From Pedobacter chinensis (lineage in GTDB: Bacteria > Bacteroidota > Bacteroidia > Sphingobacteriales > Sphingobacteriaceae): DNA of 64,000 nucleotides. Location of the stretch: contig NZ_QPKV01000001.1 of assembly GCF_003339865.1 (NCBI RefSeq), positions 1 to 64,000 on the forward strand. Reading direction: 5' to 3'. The position numbers were made by a program, and so were the translations under genes. Positions 1 through 7,014 of this stretch are shown here, in pieces (position 1 is the stretch's first letter; every line of letters begins with the position of its first letter). The notes under the pieces are model-generated. The model was not told the origin of the DNA and did no database searches. It saw nothing but the letters and a program-made list of their open reading frames with translations.

Positions 1-176
1 GGAAAGTCACCAAAACCAAGGGTGCATTCACATCAGATATGGCTTTGCTGAAACTGATCTATCTGGCGCAAAAGAACATCAGTCAGAAATGGACAATGCC
101 GCTGAGCAATTGGGCTACAACTGCTCAGAAACTTGCCATTTGGTTTCCTGATAGAATGATATTAGATTTGAATTGA
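1..176 (+). CDS. IS256-family (mutator) transposase, 3' end only
   Basis: The last 58 codons of a gene that begins before the window are open from base 3 to a TGA at 174-176. The peptide has the usual C-terminus of IS256/mutator DDE transposases: a stretch ending in ALLKLIYLA, then QKWTMPLSNW, then a hydrophobic tail with the FPDR motif. The family cuts and pastes the insertion sequence through short terminal inverted repeats. Only the tail is visible, so it cannot be said whether the copy is intact. It marks the left edge of the accessory island. Family assignment is from recall of the conserved W...W...F-x-D/E-R pattern and is likely but not certain. Confidence 0.7.
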   Translation, partial: KVTKTKGAFTSDMALLKLIYLAQKNISQKWTMPLSNWATTAQKLAIWFPDRMILDLN

Positions 177-213
177 TTTTTTTGAGAAGCATTATTTTAG
201 ATTGACACAGTTT
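177..213. mobile_element. Putative right end of the IS256-type element
   Basis: The 37 bases after the transposase stop contain gattgacacagtttatttta, which resembles the terminal repeats (with a GACACAGTTT-like core) of IS256-type elements in Bacteroidota. The outer border cannot be fixed without the left end, which is outside the window. The stop codon of the minus-strand gene (212-214) lies right at this border, so that gene may have lost or altered its 3' end when the element inserted. Confidence 0.35.
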
Positions 214-526
214 ATTTTACAAAGCCTTTTCTTTTAAGTCTTACATAGCTTTGAGCGGCAGCATTGCTTATCATACTATAGGGCTGGTTCTGTCCAACAA
301 TGTTATCGATTATAGGTAATGCCTTTTTGTACTCAATCAAACCTAGAGCCTTAATCATTTCGTGCTGGGTCTCCCATGTTTTGGGGCTTTTGGATTCCTT
401 TAAATAAGCCGTTAATAGGCATTCCCCCAAGCTCGTCGTTTTATTAATACCTATTTTCTTTGCCGCTTTTCTTCTTTCAGCTGATTTTCCAGATGAAATA
501 ATCAGTTTCATTTGATCTATGGTCAT
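212..526 (-). CDS. Small HEAT-repeat-like protein, function unknown
   Basis: A 104-residue protein of two or three helical pairs. KRKAAKKIGI-like and EMIKALGLIEYKKALPIID segments resemble HEAT/PBS-lyase-type repeats (residues about 15-100). No signal peptide or membrane segment is seen. The start codon lies one base from the stop of the upstream XRE gene, so the two form one minus-strand unit. The 3' end abuts the putative IS256 end, so the last residues could be IS-derived. A role such as a partner or antitoxin-like protein can only be guessed from the XRE neighbour. Confidence 0.6.
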   Translation of the reverse strand: MTIDQMKLIISSGKSAERRKAAKKIGINKTTSLGECLLTAYLKESKSPKTWETQHEMIKALGLIEYKKALPIIDNIVGQNQPYSMISNAAAQSYVRLKRKGFVK

Positions 527-527
527 A

Positions 528-773
528 TCAAGGAAATCTTAGCGTATATGAAATATGCTCCCTGTCGATAACGCTCATCACGGCCATGCTTAGGTAATCA
601 AGGAAAACCTCCAATGCACTGACAATCTTTTTGGACACTTCTACATAGTGCAAGGCTTCGTTGCGCCCATACTTGCCTATGATCTTCCTGGATACGCCAG
701 CTATCCTAGCCAAATCGGCATGAAAGTTTTTTTTGAGCTTACGCAATGCTATAATCTTGCATCCTATATTCAT
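528..773 (-). CDS. XRE-family helix-turn-helix protein, possibly truncated
   Basis: 81 residues. Residues 1-60 form a lambda-repressor-like HTH: an N-terminal KIIALRKLKK helix, the recognition part ADLARIAGVSRKIIGKYG, and the usual closing VSKKIVSALEVFLDYL. The C-terminal helix normally found after the 'LDYL' segment is replaced by about 20 unrelated residues, so the gene may be frameshifted. It lies directly upstream of the HEAT-like gene (1-bp gap). It could regulate its own small operon, as many XRE proteins do; no operator was identified. Confidence 0.6.
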   Translation of the reverse strand: MNIGCKIIALRKLKKNFHADLARIAGVSRKIIGKYGRNEALHYVEVSKKIVSALEVFLDYLSMAVMSVIDREHISYTLRFP

Positions 774-945
774 AAGAGTTTACAAAAGCGCATTAAAAAC
801 CTCGCTTTTGCCCAAAAATAGGGAAGAAAAGTGTATAAATAAAATGATAGTTCTCTTCCAGTATTTGATAAAAACATAATCCCCTTTCTAGCTGTGCTTA
901 CTGTACATTGGAATAGACACAAGCGGATGCTTGCTTCATATAGTT

Positions 946-989
946 GTAACGTCGCATTACGGGGTTTAGTGTTCTGCTTTGCTGTTACG
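946..989 (+). repeat. Cassette-border hairpin, copy 1, with conserved tail
   Basis: The stem gtaacg/cattac (946-951 and 955-960; one C-A mismatch) is followed by ggggtttagtgttctgcttt and gctgttacgtcg. It corresponds to the gtagcg/cgctac hairpin plus tagtgttctgctttcgctgttac tail found at 2801, 3926 and 6716. The stem differs from those copies by a paired G-C to A-T change, so pairing is kept. It sits directly before the first Rhs core piece. Confidence 0.6.
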
Positions 990-994
990 TCGCA

Positions 995-1289
995 CAACAG
1001 CCTTGCGGTTTACGACAATGCGAACAACAAGAGCAACTGGCGTGAGCAGCAATTGTATGGCAGTGGCCGTTTGGGAATGTGGCGGCCAAACCTTAACTTG
1101 GCAGTGGCCAATGGCAGTTCGGTATGGAACAGTTACGGGCTGAAGTTCTTTGAGTTGAGCAACCACCTGGGCAATGTGATGGCGGTGATCAATGACAACC
1201 GCACACAAACCGGCAGCACTTACGAGCCGATTGTGGTAAATGCCAACGATTATTCACGGTTTTTTTATTGTTTTCATAGGTGTTCATGA
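995..1289 (+). pseudogene. Rhs core fragment, unit A (5' piece)
   Basis: A GC-rich Rhs/YD-repeat core piece starting abruptly at the NSLAVYDNANNK segment and running through LYGSGRLGMW, NSYGLKFFELSNHLGNVMAVI and VNANDY. It has no start of its own. After NANDY it enters a 57-bp insertion and stops at a TGA (1287-1289) inside it. The same segment is nearly identical at 4270-4533 and 7062-7264. The intact protein family is a large secreted shell that encloses a C-terminal toxin; this is only a short displaced part of it. Confidence 0.75.
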
Positions 1290-1309
1290 GCTCGGCGGAG
1301 CCTCGGTTA
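1253..1309 (+). repeat. 57-bp insertion in Rhs core, copy 1
   Basis: It interrupts the Rhs core between GATTA and CTACGCC, where the uninterrupted core would read NANDYYAFG. It contains a 7-T run and an imperfect palindrome around gagctcggcggagcctc, and ends with tta, repeating the tta before it. The second copy at 4534-4589 is one base shorter (cacg instead of cacgg). Here the length is a multiple of three but the insert carries an in-frame TGA. Confidence 0.75.
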
Positions 1310-2335
1310 CTACGCCTTTGGCGGGCAGATGCCATCGAGAAGCTACAGTCTGAACAATGCGGCCTATCGTATGGTTTTAATGGCAAGGAGAATGACAATG
1401 AGGTAAAAAAGGATGCCAATGGCAATGATATTGTAGGTGGACAGCAGGACTACGGGATGAGGATTTATGATCCAAGAGTGGGGAGGTTTTTGAGTGTTGA
1501 CCCGATAACCAAACAGTACCCAGAGTTGACGCCTTACCAGTTTGCAAGTAATACGCCCATTGAAAGTACTGATTTAGATGGGTTGGAACGAAAAAGTAGC
1601 AAGGATAACACGCTTAAAGATGGAGTAGGTACAGCTGTAATAGTAAAAGGTTCCGAAAACGTAACGAAACAGCTAGCGAAACAAGCATTTGAAGGTGCTG
1701 TTAAAAATGGTGGAACGCAAGCAGTAAAAAATGTTACAGTTGGAGAAGTTACAGGGGGTGCTCTTGCTTTTGTAGGGAGAGCAATTAGTTTAACACTTAC
1801 ATTGGTTTTTTCGTCGTTGGATGCTGGTAAAGGAAGCGATAGACCATATCAGAAAATTACCAATGACCCAACAAAATTATCTGATTTTGATATACAACAA
1901 ATTAAGGATAGAATTAATCGCTCGGAGGCAACTCCACAAGACCTAATATATAAAAGTAAAATTGATAGCCGCTTAGGGCAAGGAAGTGCACCAGGTTTAG
2001 AGAAGTTAAAGTATGATTTAGGAAATCAAGACGCAGATCTAAGAGGTAGTGGAATAAACTTTTTAGATGCATTAAAATACGCCTTTGAAAAAACAGGAGT
2101 AGATAGAAACGATTTTACGGTTACTAAATGGGGAACCAATCAATATGGGAAGTCTATTCCTGTTGAATATACAGGAAAAGGAGGTGCGGAGGTTAGTATT
2201 GATTTTGGTCATGAAAATAATGGACCTGATAAGCCGCATGTGGGATGGAAAACGCCTGGTAAAGGTAAAGACAAGAAGGTAGGCCATATAATAGTAGATT
2301 ACGTGCCTGCGGGTAGAACAGATAAAAAGCCCTAA
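1286..2335 (+). CDS. Displaced Rhs C-terminal toxin, unit A
   Basis: 349 residues if started at the ATG in the 57-bp insertion; an in-frame GTG lies at 1280. Residues 1-28 are Rhs core read in a wrong frame; a missing T (cgt-atgg against cgttatgg at 4650) restores the frame. Then come the Rhs core motifs YGFNGKENDNEV, QQDYGMRIYDPRVGRFLSVD and ELTPYQFASN. The variable tail starts after DLDGLE. It has a hydrophobic region (about 158-175) and an AT-rich end with HVGWKTPGKG and GHIIVDYVP, reminiscent of bacterial polymorphic toxin domains (possibly the Ntox47 group, unproved). The partner gene follows 2 bp downstream. Whether it is expressed without the Rhs shell is doubtful. Confidence 0.6.
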   Translation: MSSAEPRLLRLWRADAIEKLQSEQCGLSYGFNGKENDNEVKKDANGNDIVGGQQDYGMRIYDPRVGRFLSVDPITKQYPELTPYQFASNTPIESTDLDGLERKSSKDNTLKDGVGTAVIVKGSENVTKQLAKQAFEGAVKNGGTQAVKNVTVGEVTGGALAFVGRAISLTLTLVFSSLDAGKGSDRPYQKITNDPTKLSDFDIQQIKDRINRSEATPQDLIYKSKIDSRLGQGSAPGLEKLKYDLGNQDADLRGSGINFLDALKYAFEKTGVDRNDFTVTKWGTNQYGKSIPVEYTGKGGAEVSIDFGHENNGPDKPHVGWKTPGKGKDKKVGHIIVDYVPAGRTDKKP

Positions 2336-2337
2336 TT

Positions 2338-2784
2338 ATGGAAAATTTACGAAATCATAGTAATGAATTTCTAGATGTACTTAAACTTTTAGATAAAAAG
2401 TTTGTTCAGCTTTCTGAAAAAGATAAGAATATTCTTATAGAAAAAGTATTGCAGAATAACTCTACCAGAAAAAAATATGTATATCCTTTATGGGAAAATA
2501 TGCTGGATTTTAGTTCAATAAAATGTGAGTATGGATGGGAGAAATTAGAAAAAATGTTTATGGCAAAAGAAGCTGTGCTTTTTTTTGAGTTAGAAGATGA
2601 TAAAAATATGTTTTTTTTTGAAGATGGTTCAGTTCTAACGGAGATTTTAGAAAATTGCTATTCATTTGTTTTTTATGTTACAAATATGAGAGGTAATTTT
2701 TTAATTGCCTACAATGATCACGATTATTTAATAGGATCAGGTAAAGCTAAGAAGTGGATAGAAGATTTAAGATCTCATCACTAG
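2338..2784 (+). CDS. Putative immunity protein, unit A
   Basis: 148 residues, starting 2 bp after the unit A toxin stop, with no signal peptide and hence probably cytoplasmic. It has an alpha/beta look, with a charged N-terminal helix, VLFFELEDDKNMFFFEDGS and a C-terminal SGKAKKWIEDL helix. This resembles small 'DUF6756-like' immunity-type proteins, but no family is asserted. Position directly behind a toxin tail is the main evidence. AT content is much higher than in the Rhs core pieces. It is followed by the border hairpin at 2801, a probable terminator. Confidence 0.55.
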   Translation: MENLRNHSNEFLDVLKLLDKKFVQLSEKDKNILIEKVLQNNSTRKKYVYPLWENMLDFSSIKCEYGWEKLEKMFMAKEAVLFFELEDDKNMFFFEDGSVLTEILENCYSFVFYVTNMRGNFLIAYNDHDYLIGSGKAKKWIEDLRSHH

Positions 2785-2800
2785 AATAAGTCCCCATCTA

Positions 2801-2852
2801 GTCGTAGCGTCCCGCTACGACTTTTTTAGTGTTCTGCTTTCGCTGTTACATC
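2801..2852 (+). terminator. Cassette-border hairpin, copy 2
   Basis: A perfect 9-bp stem gtcgtagcg/cgctacgac with loop tcc is followed by TTTTTT, so it can act as an intrinsic terminator for the immunity gene upstream. It continues into the conserved tail tagtgttctgctttcgctgt and tacatcg, which a terminator does not need. Confidence 0.8.
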
Positions 2853-2878
2853 GGGGCAATGTTCCTTAGCTTTGCCGC

Positions 2879-3037
2879 TTTGATGAAGACATCAATGGCG
2901 ACAAATACGTGGCTCTTGGTATCGCTGTCGGGTTCCTGTATGGCCCTGGGCTTTTAAGGGGGCTCGTTGTCCATCTGGTCATGTTGGACGGCCAGCGGTT
3001 CAAAGAGGATTTCAGCTACGATGGCAACGGGAATTAA
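2879..3037 (+). pseudogene. Rhs-region fragment, unit B
   Basis: Open in one frame from a DEDINGDKYVALG segment to QRFKEDFSYDGNGN, then TAA (3035-3037). The QRFKEDFSYDGNGN part recurs in the same form at 8563-8604, where it runs on into NILVLQRNGQNG. It therefore comes from the YD-repeat part of the Rhs core, upstream of the pieces seen in units A, C and E. The first 45 codons are probably also Rhs-derived, but no second copy in the window proves it. Confidence 0.5.
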
Positions 3038-3224
3038 ATGGGTGGGTGGTAAGCATCTCTCTGAATATAAAGGATCTACTTGGAAACCTGAAAATGATTT
3101 TGCAGATTTTAAACCTGACACCCAATCGGGTGCAGCAACTTTCAATAGAGAAATTAAGTCAGGGAAATTGCCAGCAAATACTGAAAGATTACCATATAGC
3201 ACAACTACAGGCAAATTAAAGTAA
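3021..3224 (+). pseudogene. Toxin tail remnant, unit B
   Basis: From about 3030 the sequence becomes AT-rich and codes GIKWVGGKHLSEYKG, then DFADFKPDTQSG and a C-terminus ending GKLK, about 65 residues. It is joined to the Rhs piece out of frame: the Rhs frame is +2 relative to the tail. It could be translated only from an internal ATG at 3021. The toxin family is not recognised. It is far shorter than the other tails, so it is probably the last part of a toxin whose front was lost by recombination within the core. Confidence 0.5.
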
Positions 3225-3230
3225 TAATAT

Positions 3231-3911
3231 ATGGAACAAGAAGCTAGTGTATGGGATTTAATCGAATTAGATTTATTTGAAAAAGCGTGTTTAAGGGCAG
3301 ATAAAGAATTTCTTGAAAAGAATAGTTTAACTAGTTTGAGAAATAAAGTTTACGCTTTGTTTAATTTAGAAAAATACGAAGATGCTGTTAAGCTTGAAAG
3401 CGACATTATAAGTATAGATAATGAATCAGCAAGTGATTTTGTTTTTATGGGGATTGCATTATGGAACTTAAGTAGAGAAAACGAAGCTATAAAAACTTGG
3501 GAAGAAGCAGAAAAAGTACCTTATCAAGATGCTTCGGGTGGTTTAGATGTCTTATTTTTATTATATTTTGCATCTATTCAATCTGGAAACAAAAAATTTC
3601 AGATTGAAATATTAAAACGTATAAAGAAAAAGGTAAAGAATAAATCAAATATTAATTGGCCTGAGCCAATTGCTCATTATTTGTTAGACGAAATGAATGA
3701 GGACGAATTGTTAAATTATATTTCTAACGTCCCAATTTTAAGAGAAAGACAATTATGTCAAATGGATTTTGTGATTGGCGTTAAATATTTGGAGAAAAAA
3801 GATAAATACGGCTACTTGAAAAAGCTTAAAGATTGTATAAGTTATGGCTCAAATTCATACTTACAAAAATTTTTATATCTAGCCAAAAGTGAACTGAAAA
3901 AAAATGAATAA
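3231..3911 (+). CDS. TPR-like protein, putative immunity protein of unit B
   Basis: 226 residues, starting 6 bp after the unit B toxin tail. It is all-helical, with repeats resembling tetratricopeptide units: residues about 35-70 (ALFNLEKYEDAVKLESD) and 70-105 (FMGIALWNLSRENEAIKTWEEA). Lys/Glu-rich helices follow. No signal peptide is seen. TPR-type helical proteins occur among immunity proteins of polymorphic toxins, and the position behind a toxin tail supports that role. It ends 15 bp before the next border hairpin. Confidence 0.55.
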   Translation: MEQEASVWDLIELDLFEKACLRADKEFLEKNSLTSLRNKVYALFNLEKYEDAVKLESDIISIDNESASDFVFMGIALWNLSRENEAIKTWEEAEKVPYQDASGGLDVLFLLYFASIQSGNKKFQIEILKRIKKKVKNKSNINWPEPIAHYLLDEMNEDELLNYISNVPILRERQLCQMDFVIGVKYLEKKDKYGYLKKLKDCISYGSNSYLQKFLYLAKSELKKNE

Positions 3912-3925
3912 CCCCTCTCCATCTA

Positions 3926-3977
3926 GTCGTAGCGTCCCGCTACGACTTTTTTAGTGTTCTGCTTTCGCTGTTACGTC
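3926..3977 (+). terminator. Cassette-border hairpin, copy 3
   Basis: The same perfect stem gtcgtagcg/cgctacgac and TTTTTT run as at 2801, with the tail tagtgttctgctttcgctgt and tacgtcg. The sequence then runs without a gap into gtggcaatgttttttgcctt and the Rhs core of unit C. The same continuation follows the copy at 6716. Confidence 0.8.
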
Positions 3978-4027
3978 GTGGCAATGTTTTTTGCCTTGCA
4001 GCATGCGAATGGCGGCGAACGGCCACA

Positions 4028-4633
4028 CTGAACGATGCGGCGGGCGTGACCAATGGCACCGATGTGGGCAGCAGCAGCTATGCCTATGATGAGATCGGCA
4101 ACCTGAAGAGCGATGCTGCCGGGGGCATCAGCAACATCGACTGGACGGTTTACGGAAAGATCAAACAGGTGACGAAGAGCAGCGGCAACATTGTCCATGC
4201 CTACGATGCCTCGGGGAACCGTGTGAGCAAGACGGCCAGTGGGTTGAAGACCTGGTACGTGCGCGATGCGCAGGGCAACAGCCTGGCGGTTTATGACAAT
4301 GCGAACAACAAGAGCAACTGGCGTGAGCAGCAATTGTATGGCAGTGGCCGTTTGGGAATGTGGCGGCCAAACCTTAACTTGGCAGTGGCCAATGGCAGTT
4401 CGGTATGGAACAGTTACGGGCTGAAGTTCTTTGAGTTGAGCAACCATCTGGGCAATGTGATGGCGGTGATCAGTGACAACCGTGTGCAAACCAGTAGCAC
4501 TTACGAGCCGGTTGTGGTGAACGCCAACGATTATTCACGTTTTTTTATTGTTTTCATAGGTGTTCATGAGCTCGGCGGAGCCTCGGTTACTACGCCTTTG
4601 GCGGGCAGATGCCATCGAGAAGCTACAGCCTGA
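4028..4633 (+). pseudogene. Rhs core fragment, unit C (5' piece)
   Basis: GC-rich Rhs core. It begins near ATLNDAAGVTNGTD, continues through YAYDEIGNLKSDAAGG (a YD repeat), VHAYDASGNRVSKT, WYVRDAQGNSLAVYDNANN and HLGNVMAVISDNR to VNANDY, then runs into the 56-bp insertion. That insertion shifts the frame, so translation leaves the Rhs frame and ends at 4633. No start codon or signal is present at the 5' end; the homology begins right after the border hairpin. This is the longest core piece in the array. Confidence 0.8.
4534..4589 (+). repeat. 56-bp insertion in Rhs core, copy 2
   Basis: It sits at the same codon as the insertion at 1253-1309 and matches it except for one missing G. Being 56 bp, it moves the Rhs frame by two. 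It is absent from unit D, where the core reads NDYYAFG without interruption. Confidence 0.75.
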
Positions 4634-5583
4634 ACAATGCGACCTACCGTTATGGTTTTAATGGCAAGGAGAACGACAATGAGGTAAAGGGCGCCGGCAA
4701 CCAGCAAGACTACGGGATGAGGATTTATGACGGGAGGATAGGGAGGTTTTTGAGTGTTGACCCGATTACCGCTAGTTATCCCGAACTTACGCCCTACCAG
4801 TTTGCGAGCAACAGGCCTATTGATGGGGTCGATTTGGATGGCTTGGAATGGGCTTTTAATGCTTATGCCAATGGAGTAGCTAGCCGTCGAGATGCTGCTT
4901 TGAAAAAGGGAGATTACAAGGAAGCTGAGAAAATTGTAAATTCAGCTAATGCTGCATCTATGACGGCGATAATGGTTCTTGATGCGATATATACAAGAGG
5001 GCGCATAACACAAGCTATAGCTGGATCACAGTTTTTTAGTGCATTCGATCATAATCAGGCTAAAACAGCGGAAGGTAGAGCTGCGCAGAACAAAGAGTCT
5101 TGGAATAATATAGGGCAGGCCCTTTTTATGTTTGCTGGAAACAAGGTCTTGGAAAAAGCAGGTTCTCTGATATCGCAAATTCCAATTGTTAAAAACATCC
5201 AAGCAAGATTAGTAAGTTCTGATGATGTAAATGCTAGCTTCAATCAAAAAGGTTGGCAATCTCCCTATAAAAGCAACGTTACATTGGCAGAGCTCAATCT
5301 TACAGACGATGTGTCTGGTTTAGTAAGGTTGTCAGGCCCAAAAAATGCAAAAGGCGATTGGTTTACAACGATGGATGAGATTAAAGGTTTATCCCCTGCC
5401 CAGTTAAAAGATAAATTTGCATTGAAACATACTCCAACCTCTATGACGCCTGTAACAATAAAAGGTAACGTGAGAGTTGGGGAAGCTGCTAAAGTAGAAG
5501 GTTTTGGCAATGGGGGTGGTTTTCAAATCGAAACTTTACCTGGGAGTCAAGTTAAATATGGTAAAACAGTTGACTTAAAATAA
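4609..5583 (+). CDS. Displaced Rhs C-terminal toxin, unit C
   Basis: 324 residues from the ATG of MPSRSYSLNN, which is the natural Rhs frame after the 56-bp insertion. Residues 1-80 are Rhs core: YGFNGKENDNEV, QQDYGMRIYDGRIGRFLSVD, ELTPYQFASN and DLDGLE. The variable region follows. Its last 100 residues (GDWFTTMDEIKGLSPAQLKD, ALKHTPTSM, GNGGGFQIE) match a pattern common at the C-terminus of contact-dependent and Rhs toxins: a W-F/T-T start, a PT turn, and a GG-x-Q/F-Q near the end. Its activity is not known to me. The partner gene follows 5 bp downstream. Translation of the tail would need the internal start. Confidence 0.6.
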   Translation: MPSRSYSLNNATYRYGFNGKENDNEVKGAGNQQDYGMRIYDGRIGRFLSVDPITASYPELTPYQFASNRPIDGVDLDGLEWAFNAYANGVASRRDAALKKGDYKEAEKIVNSANAASMTAIMVLDAIYTRGRITQAIAGSQFFSAFDHNQAKTAEGRAAQNKESWNNIGQALFMFAGNKVLEKAGSLISQIPIVKNIQARLVSSDDVNASFNQKGWQSPYKSNVTLAELNLTDDVSGLVRLSGPKNAKGDWFTTMDEIKGLSPAQLKDKFALKHTPTSMTPVTIKGNVRVGEAAKVEGFGNGGGFQIETLPGSQVKYGKTVDLK

Positions 5584-5588
5584 AATTA

Positions 5589-5936
5589 ATGAAATCAATA
5601 AGTACACTTTATTATAATCAAAATAAAGTAATTATAAATGGATATGATAACATCATAGCCCCTGCTAAAATTATACAATGTCTTGTTATTGATGATAGGT
5701 TTATCATTCTGTTGTTAGATGAGAAAGGAATGTTCTCAAAGACAAATGTTCATTGCTATAATATTGATGGATTATTACAATGGGCTATAGGAGAACTGGA
5801 CTTTGTTAATGCAAGATATTATACGTCAATTTATGTGCTAAGTGACCTTTTTCTGTATGCATATAATATTTGTGGCGTCGAGGTAAAGTTAAATTATCAA
5901 ACTGGGGAAGTGTTGCGTACAGAACATATTAAGTAA
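5589..5936 (+). CDS. Putative immunity protein, unit C
   Basis: 115 residues, starting 5 bp after the toxin stop. It is mainly beta-strand (IIQCLVIDDRFIILLLDEKG, YTSIYVLSDLFLYAYNICGV), with no signal peptide and high AT content. No family is recognised. Placement behind the toxin tail is the evidence for an immunity role. Unlike the other units there is no hairpin after it; unit D starts only 7 bp further on. Confidence 0.5.
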   Translation: MKSISTLYYNQNKVIINGYDNIIAPAKIIQCLVIDDRFIILLLDEKGMFSKTNVHCYNIDGLLQWAIGELDFVNARYYTSIYVLSDLFLYAYNICGVEVKLNYQTGEVLRTEHIK

Positions 5937-5943
5937 GATTAAT

Positions 5944-6240
5944 ATGATAGCACACCACCTGGGCAACGTGTTGGCCACTATTTCCGACAACCGCCTTGCC
6001 AACCCCGACGGGAGTTACAGTGCCGATGTGTTGACTGCAAATGACTATTACGCCTTTGGTAGCGAGATGCCTGACCGAAAGTTGTGGGATGGGGTAACTA
6101 TTAAGCCTAATGAAGTAACGGGTAGGGCATTAGATTTAGTTATCCCGAAAGGGGCTACCAAAGCACAAGAAGGCGTTATCAAATCTATGACCGAATACGG
6201 GAAGTCTCAGGGGGTAAATGTAAATGTTAAAGTTTTTTAG
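5944..6240 (+). CDS. Short Rhs C-terminal toxin tail, unit D
   Basis: 98 residues. Residues 4-45 are an Rhs core piece of a different subtype (HLGNVLATISDNR, TANDYYAFGSEMPDR) without the 56-bp insertion. The tail ALDLVIPKGATKAQEGVIK then MTEYGKSQGVNVNVKVF is the typical last helix-strand of restriction-endonuclease-fold or similar nuclease toxins in CdiA and Rhs proteins (from recall; fold not provable here). The core jumps straight from DYYAFG to the tail, so about 100 residues of core plus the toxin front are missing. This suggests an internal deletion. The following gene resembles a known CDI immunity family, which supports the toxin origin. Confidence 0.5.
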   Translation: MIAHHLGNVLATISDNRLANPDGSYSADVLTANDYYAFGSEMPDRKLWDGVTIKPNEVTGRALDLVIPKGATKAQEGVIKSMTEYGKSQGVNVNVKVF

Positions 6241-6248
6241 TAAATATT

Positions 6249-6680
6249 ATGTATAAATCAACAGCATATCTTTTCAAGGAGTATGTTTATATTCATTCAT
6301 CTAATGAAACAACTGCGGGTGTGTGGCTTATGTCCGAGCCTGTTTATAAGGTAGAAAAAAACGATATAGAATTAATAGGTGTTAAAATAAAGGAAGCGCT
6401 AAGTTCTTCTAAAACAGGCATTCCCCATCCCACCAATTTTAAAGGGTTAACAGACCCCTTATTAAATCAGGCAAATGTTAAATCGTATAATACATTTGCA
6501 AAAAATGCCCTATGTATTAGTATTAATTCAGATGGTCAATTTATTAGACTAATTCCAAGAGTAAACAATGGTCCAAAAGGAGGGTATACAGCCATCGAAG
6601 AGCAGGCTGAAAAACTAGAGAACCCTGATCCGAAAGAATTAGGGGAAATGATATTGAAAGTATTCGGTTACTGTAAATAA
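6249..6680 (+). CDS. CdiI-type immunity protein (CdiI_4-like), unit D
   Basis: 143 residues, no signal peptide. The order of conserved blocks fits the CdiI_4 group of contact-dependent-inhibition immunity proteins: a YKSTAYLFKE start, then AGVWLMSEPVYKV, a central GIPHPTNFKGL, KSYNTFAKNALCISI, and a C-terminal Gly/Lys-rich turn followed by a short helix. Such proteins bind and block a matching nuclease toxin in the cytoplasm. It lies 8 bp after the shortened toxin tail, so immunity seems kept while the toxin is damaged. The family call is from memory of motif order, without a search. Confidence 0.6.
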   Translation: MYKSTAYLFKEYVYIHSSNETTAGVWLMSEPVYKVEKNDIELIGVKIKEALSSSKTGIPHPTNFKGLTDPLLNQANVKSYNTFAKNALCISINSDGQFIRLIPRVNNGPKGGYTAIEEQAEKLENPDPKELGEMILKVFGYCK

Positions 6681-6690
6681 ATTAGCACAG

Positions 6691-6707
6691 GCCACCTTTT
6701 TGGTGGC
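6691..6707 (+). terminator. Second small hairpin after unit D
   Basis: The perfect 6-bp stem gccacc/ggtggc with loop ttttt lies 10 bp after the immunity stop and 8 bp before the border hairpin. The other units do not have it. Confidence 0.5.
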
Positions 6708-6715
6708 TCCATCTA

Positions 6716-6766
6716 GTCGTAGTGTCCCGCTACGACTTTTTAGTGTTCTGCTTTCGCTGTTACATC
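6716..6766 (+). terminator. Cassette-border hairpin, copy 4
   Basis: The stem gtcgtagtg/cgctacgac has one G-T wobble in place of a G-C pair, so pairing is kept. TTTTT and the tail tagtgttctgctttcgctgt, tacatcg follow. It runs directly into the same core start as unit C. Confidence 0.8.
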
Positions 6767-6816
6767 GTGGCAATGTTTTTTGCCTTGCAGCATGCGAATG
6801 GCGGCGAACGGCCACA

Positions 6817-7014
6817 CTGAACGATGCGGCGGGCGTGACCAATGGCACCGATGTGGGCAGCAGCAGCTATGCCTATGATGAGATCGGCAACCTGAAGAGC
6901 GATGCTGCCGAGGGCATCAGCAACATCGACTGGACGGTTTACGGCAAGATCGAACAGGTGACGAAGAGCAGCGGCAACATTGTCCATGCCTACGATGCCT
7001 CGGGAGCCGTGTGA
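6817..7014 (+). pseudogene. Rhs core fragment, unit E (frameshifted piece)
   Basis: Almost identical to the start of unit C (ATLNDAAGVTNGTD to VHAYDASG). At 7000-7012 it has cgggagccgtg where unit C has cggggaaccgtg. The one-base loss ends the frame at TGA 7012-7014. The core continues in another frame as the next feature. Confidence 0.75.

Noticed and set aside
3971..4489. Long minus-strand open frames across the Rhs core pieces (also at 966-1208 and 6760-7235)
   Set aside because: They are antisense shadows of the GC-rich Rhs core and repeat wherever the core repeats.
4534..4589. Programmed ribosomal frameshifting at the 7-T run in the Rhs insertion to restore the toxin frame
   Set aside because: In unit C a -1 slip meets TAG within a few codons and a +1 slip meets TGA, while the unshifted frame runs to 4633 without returning to the Rhs frame. 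No slip gives the full product.
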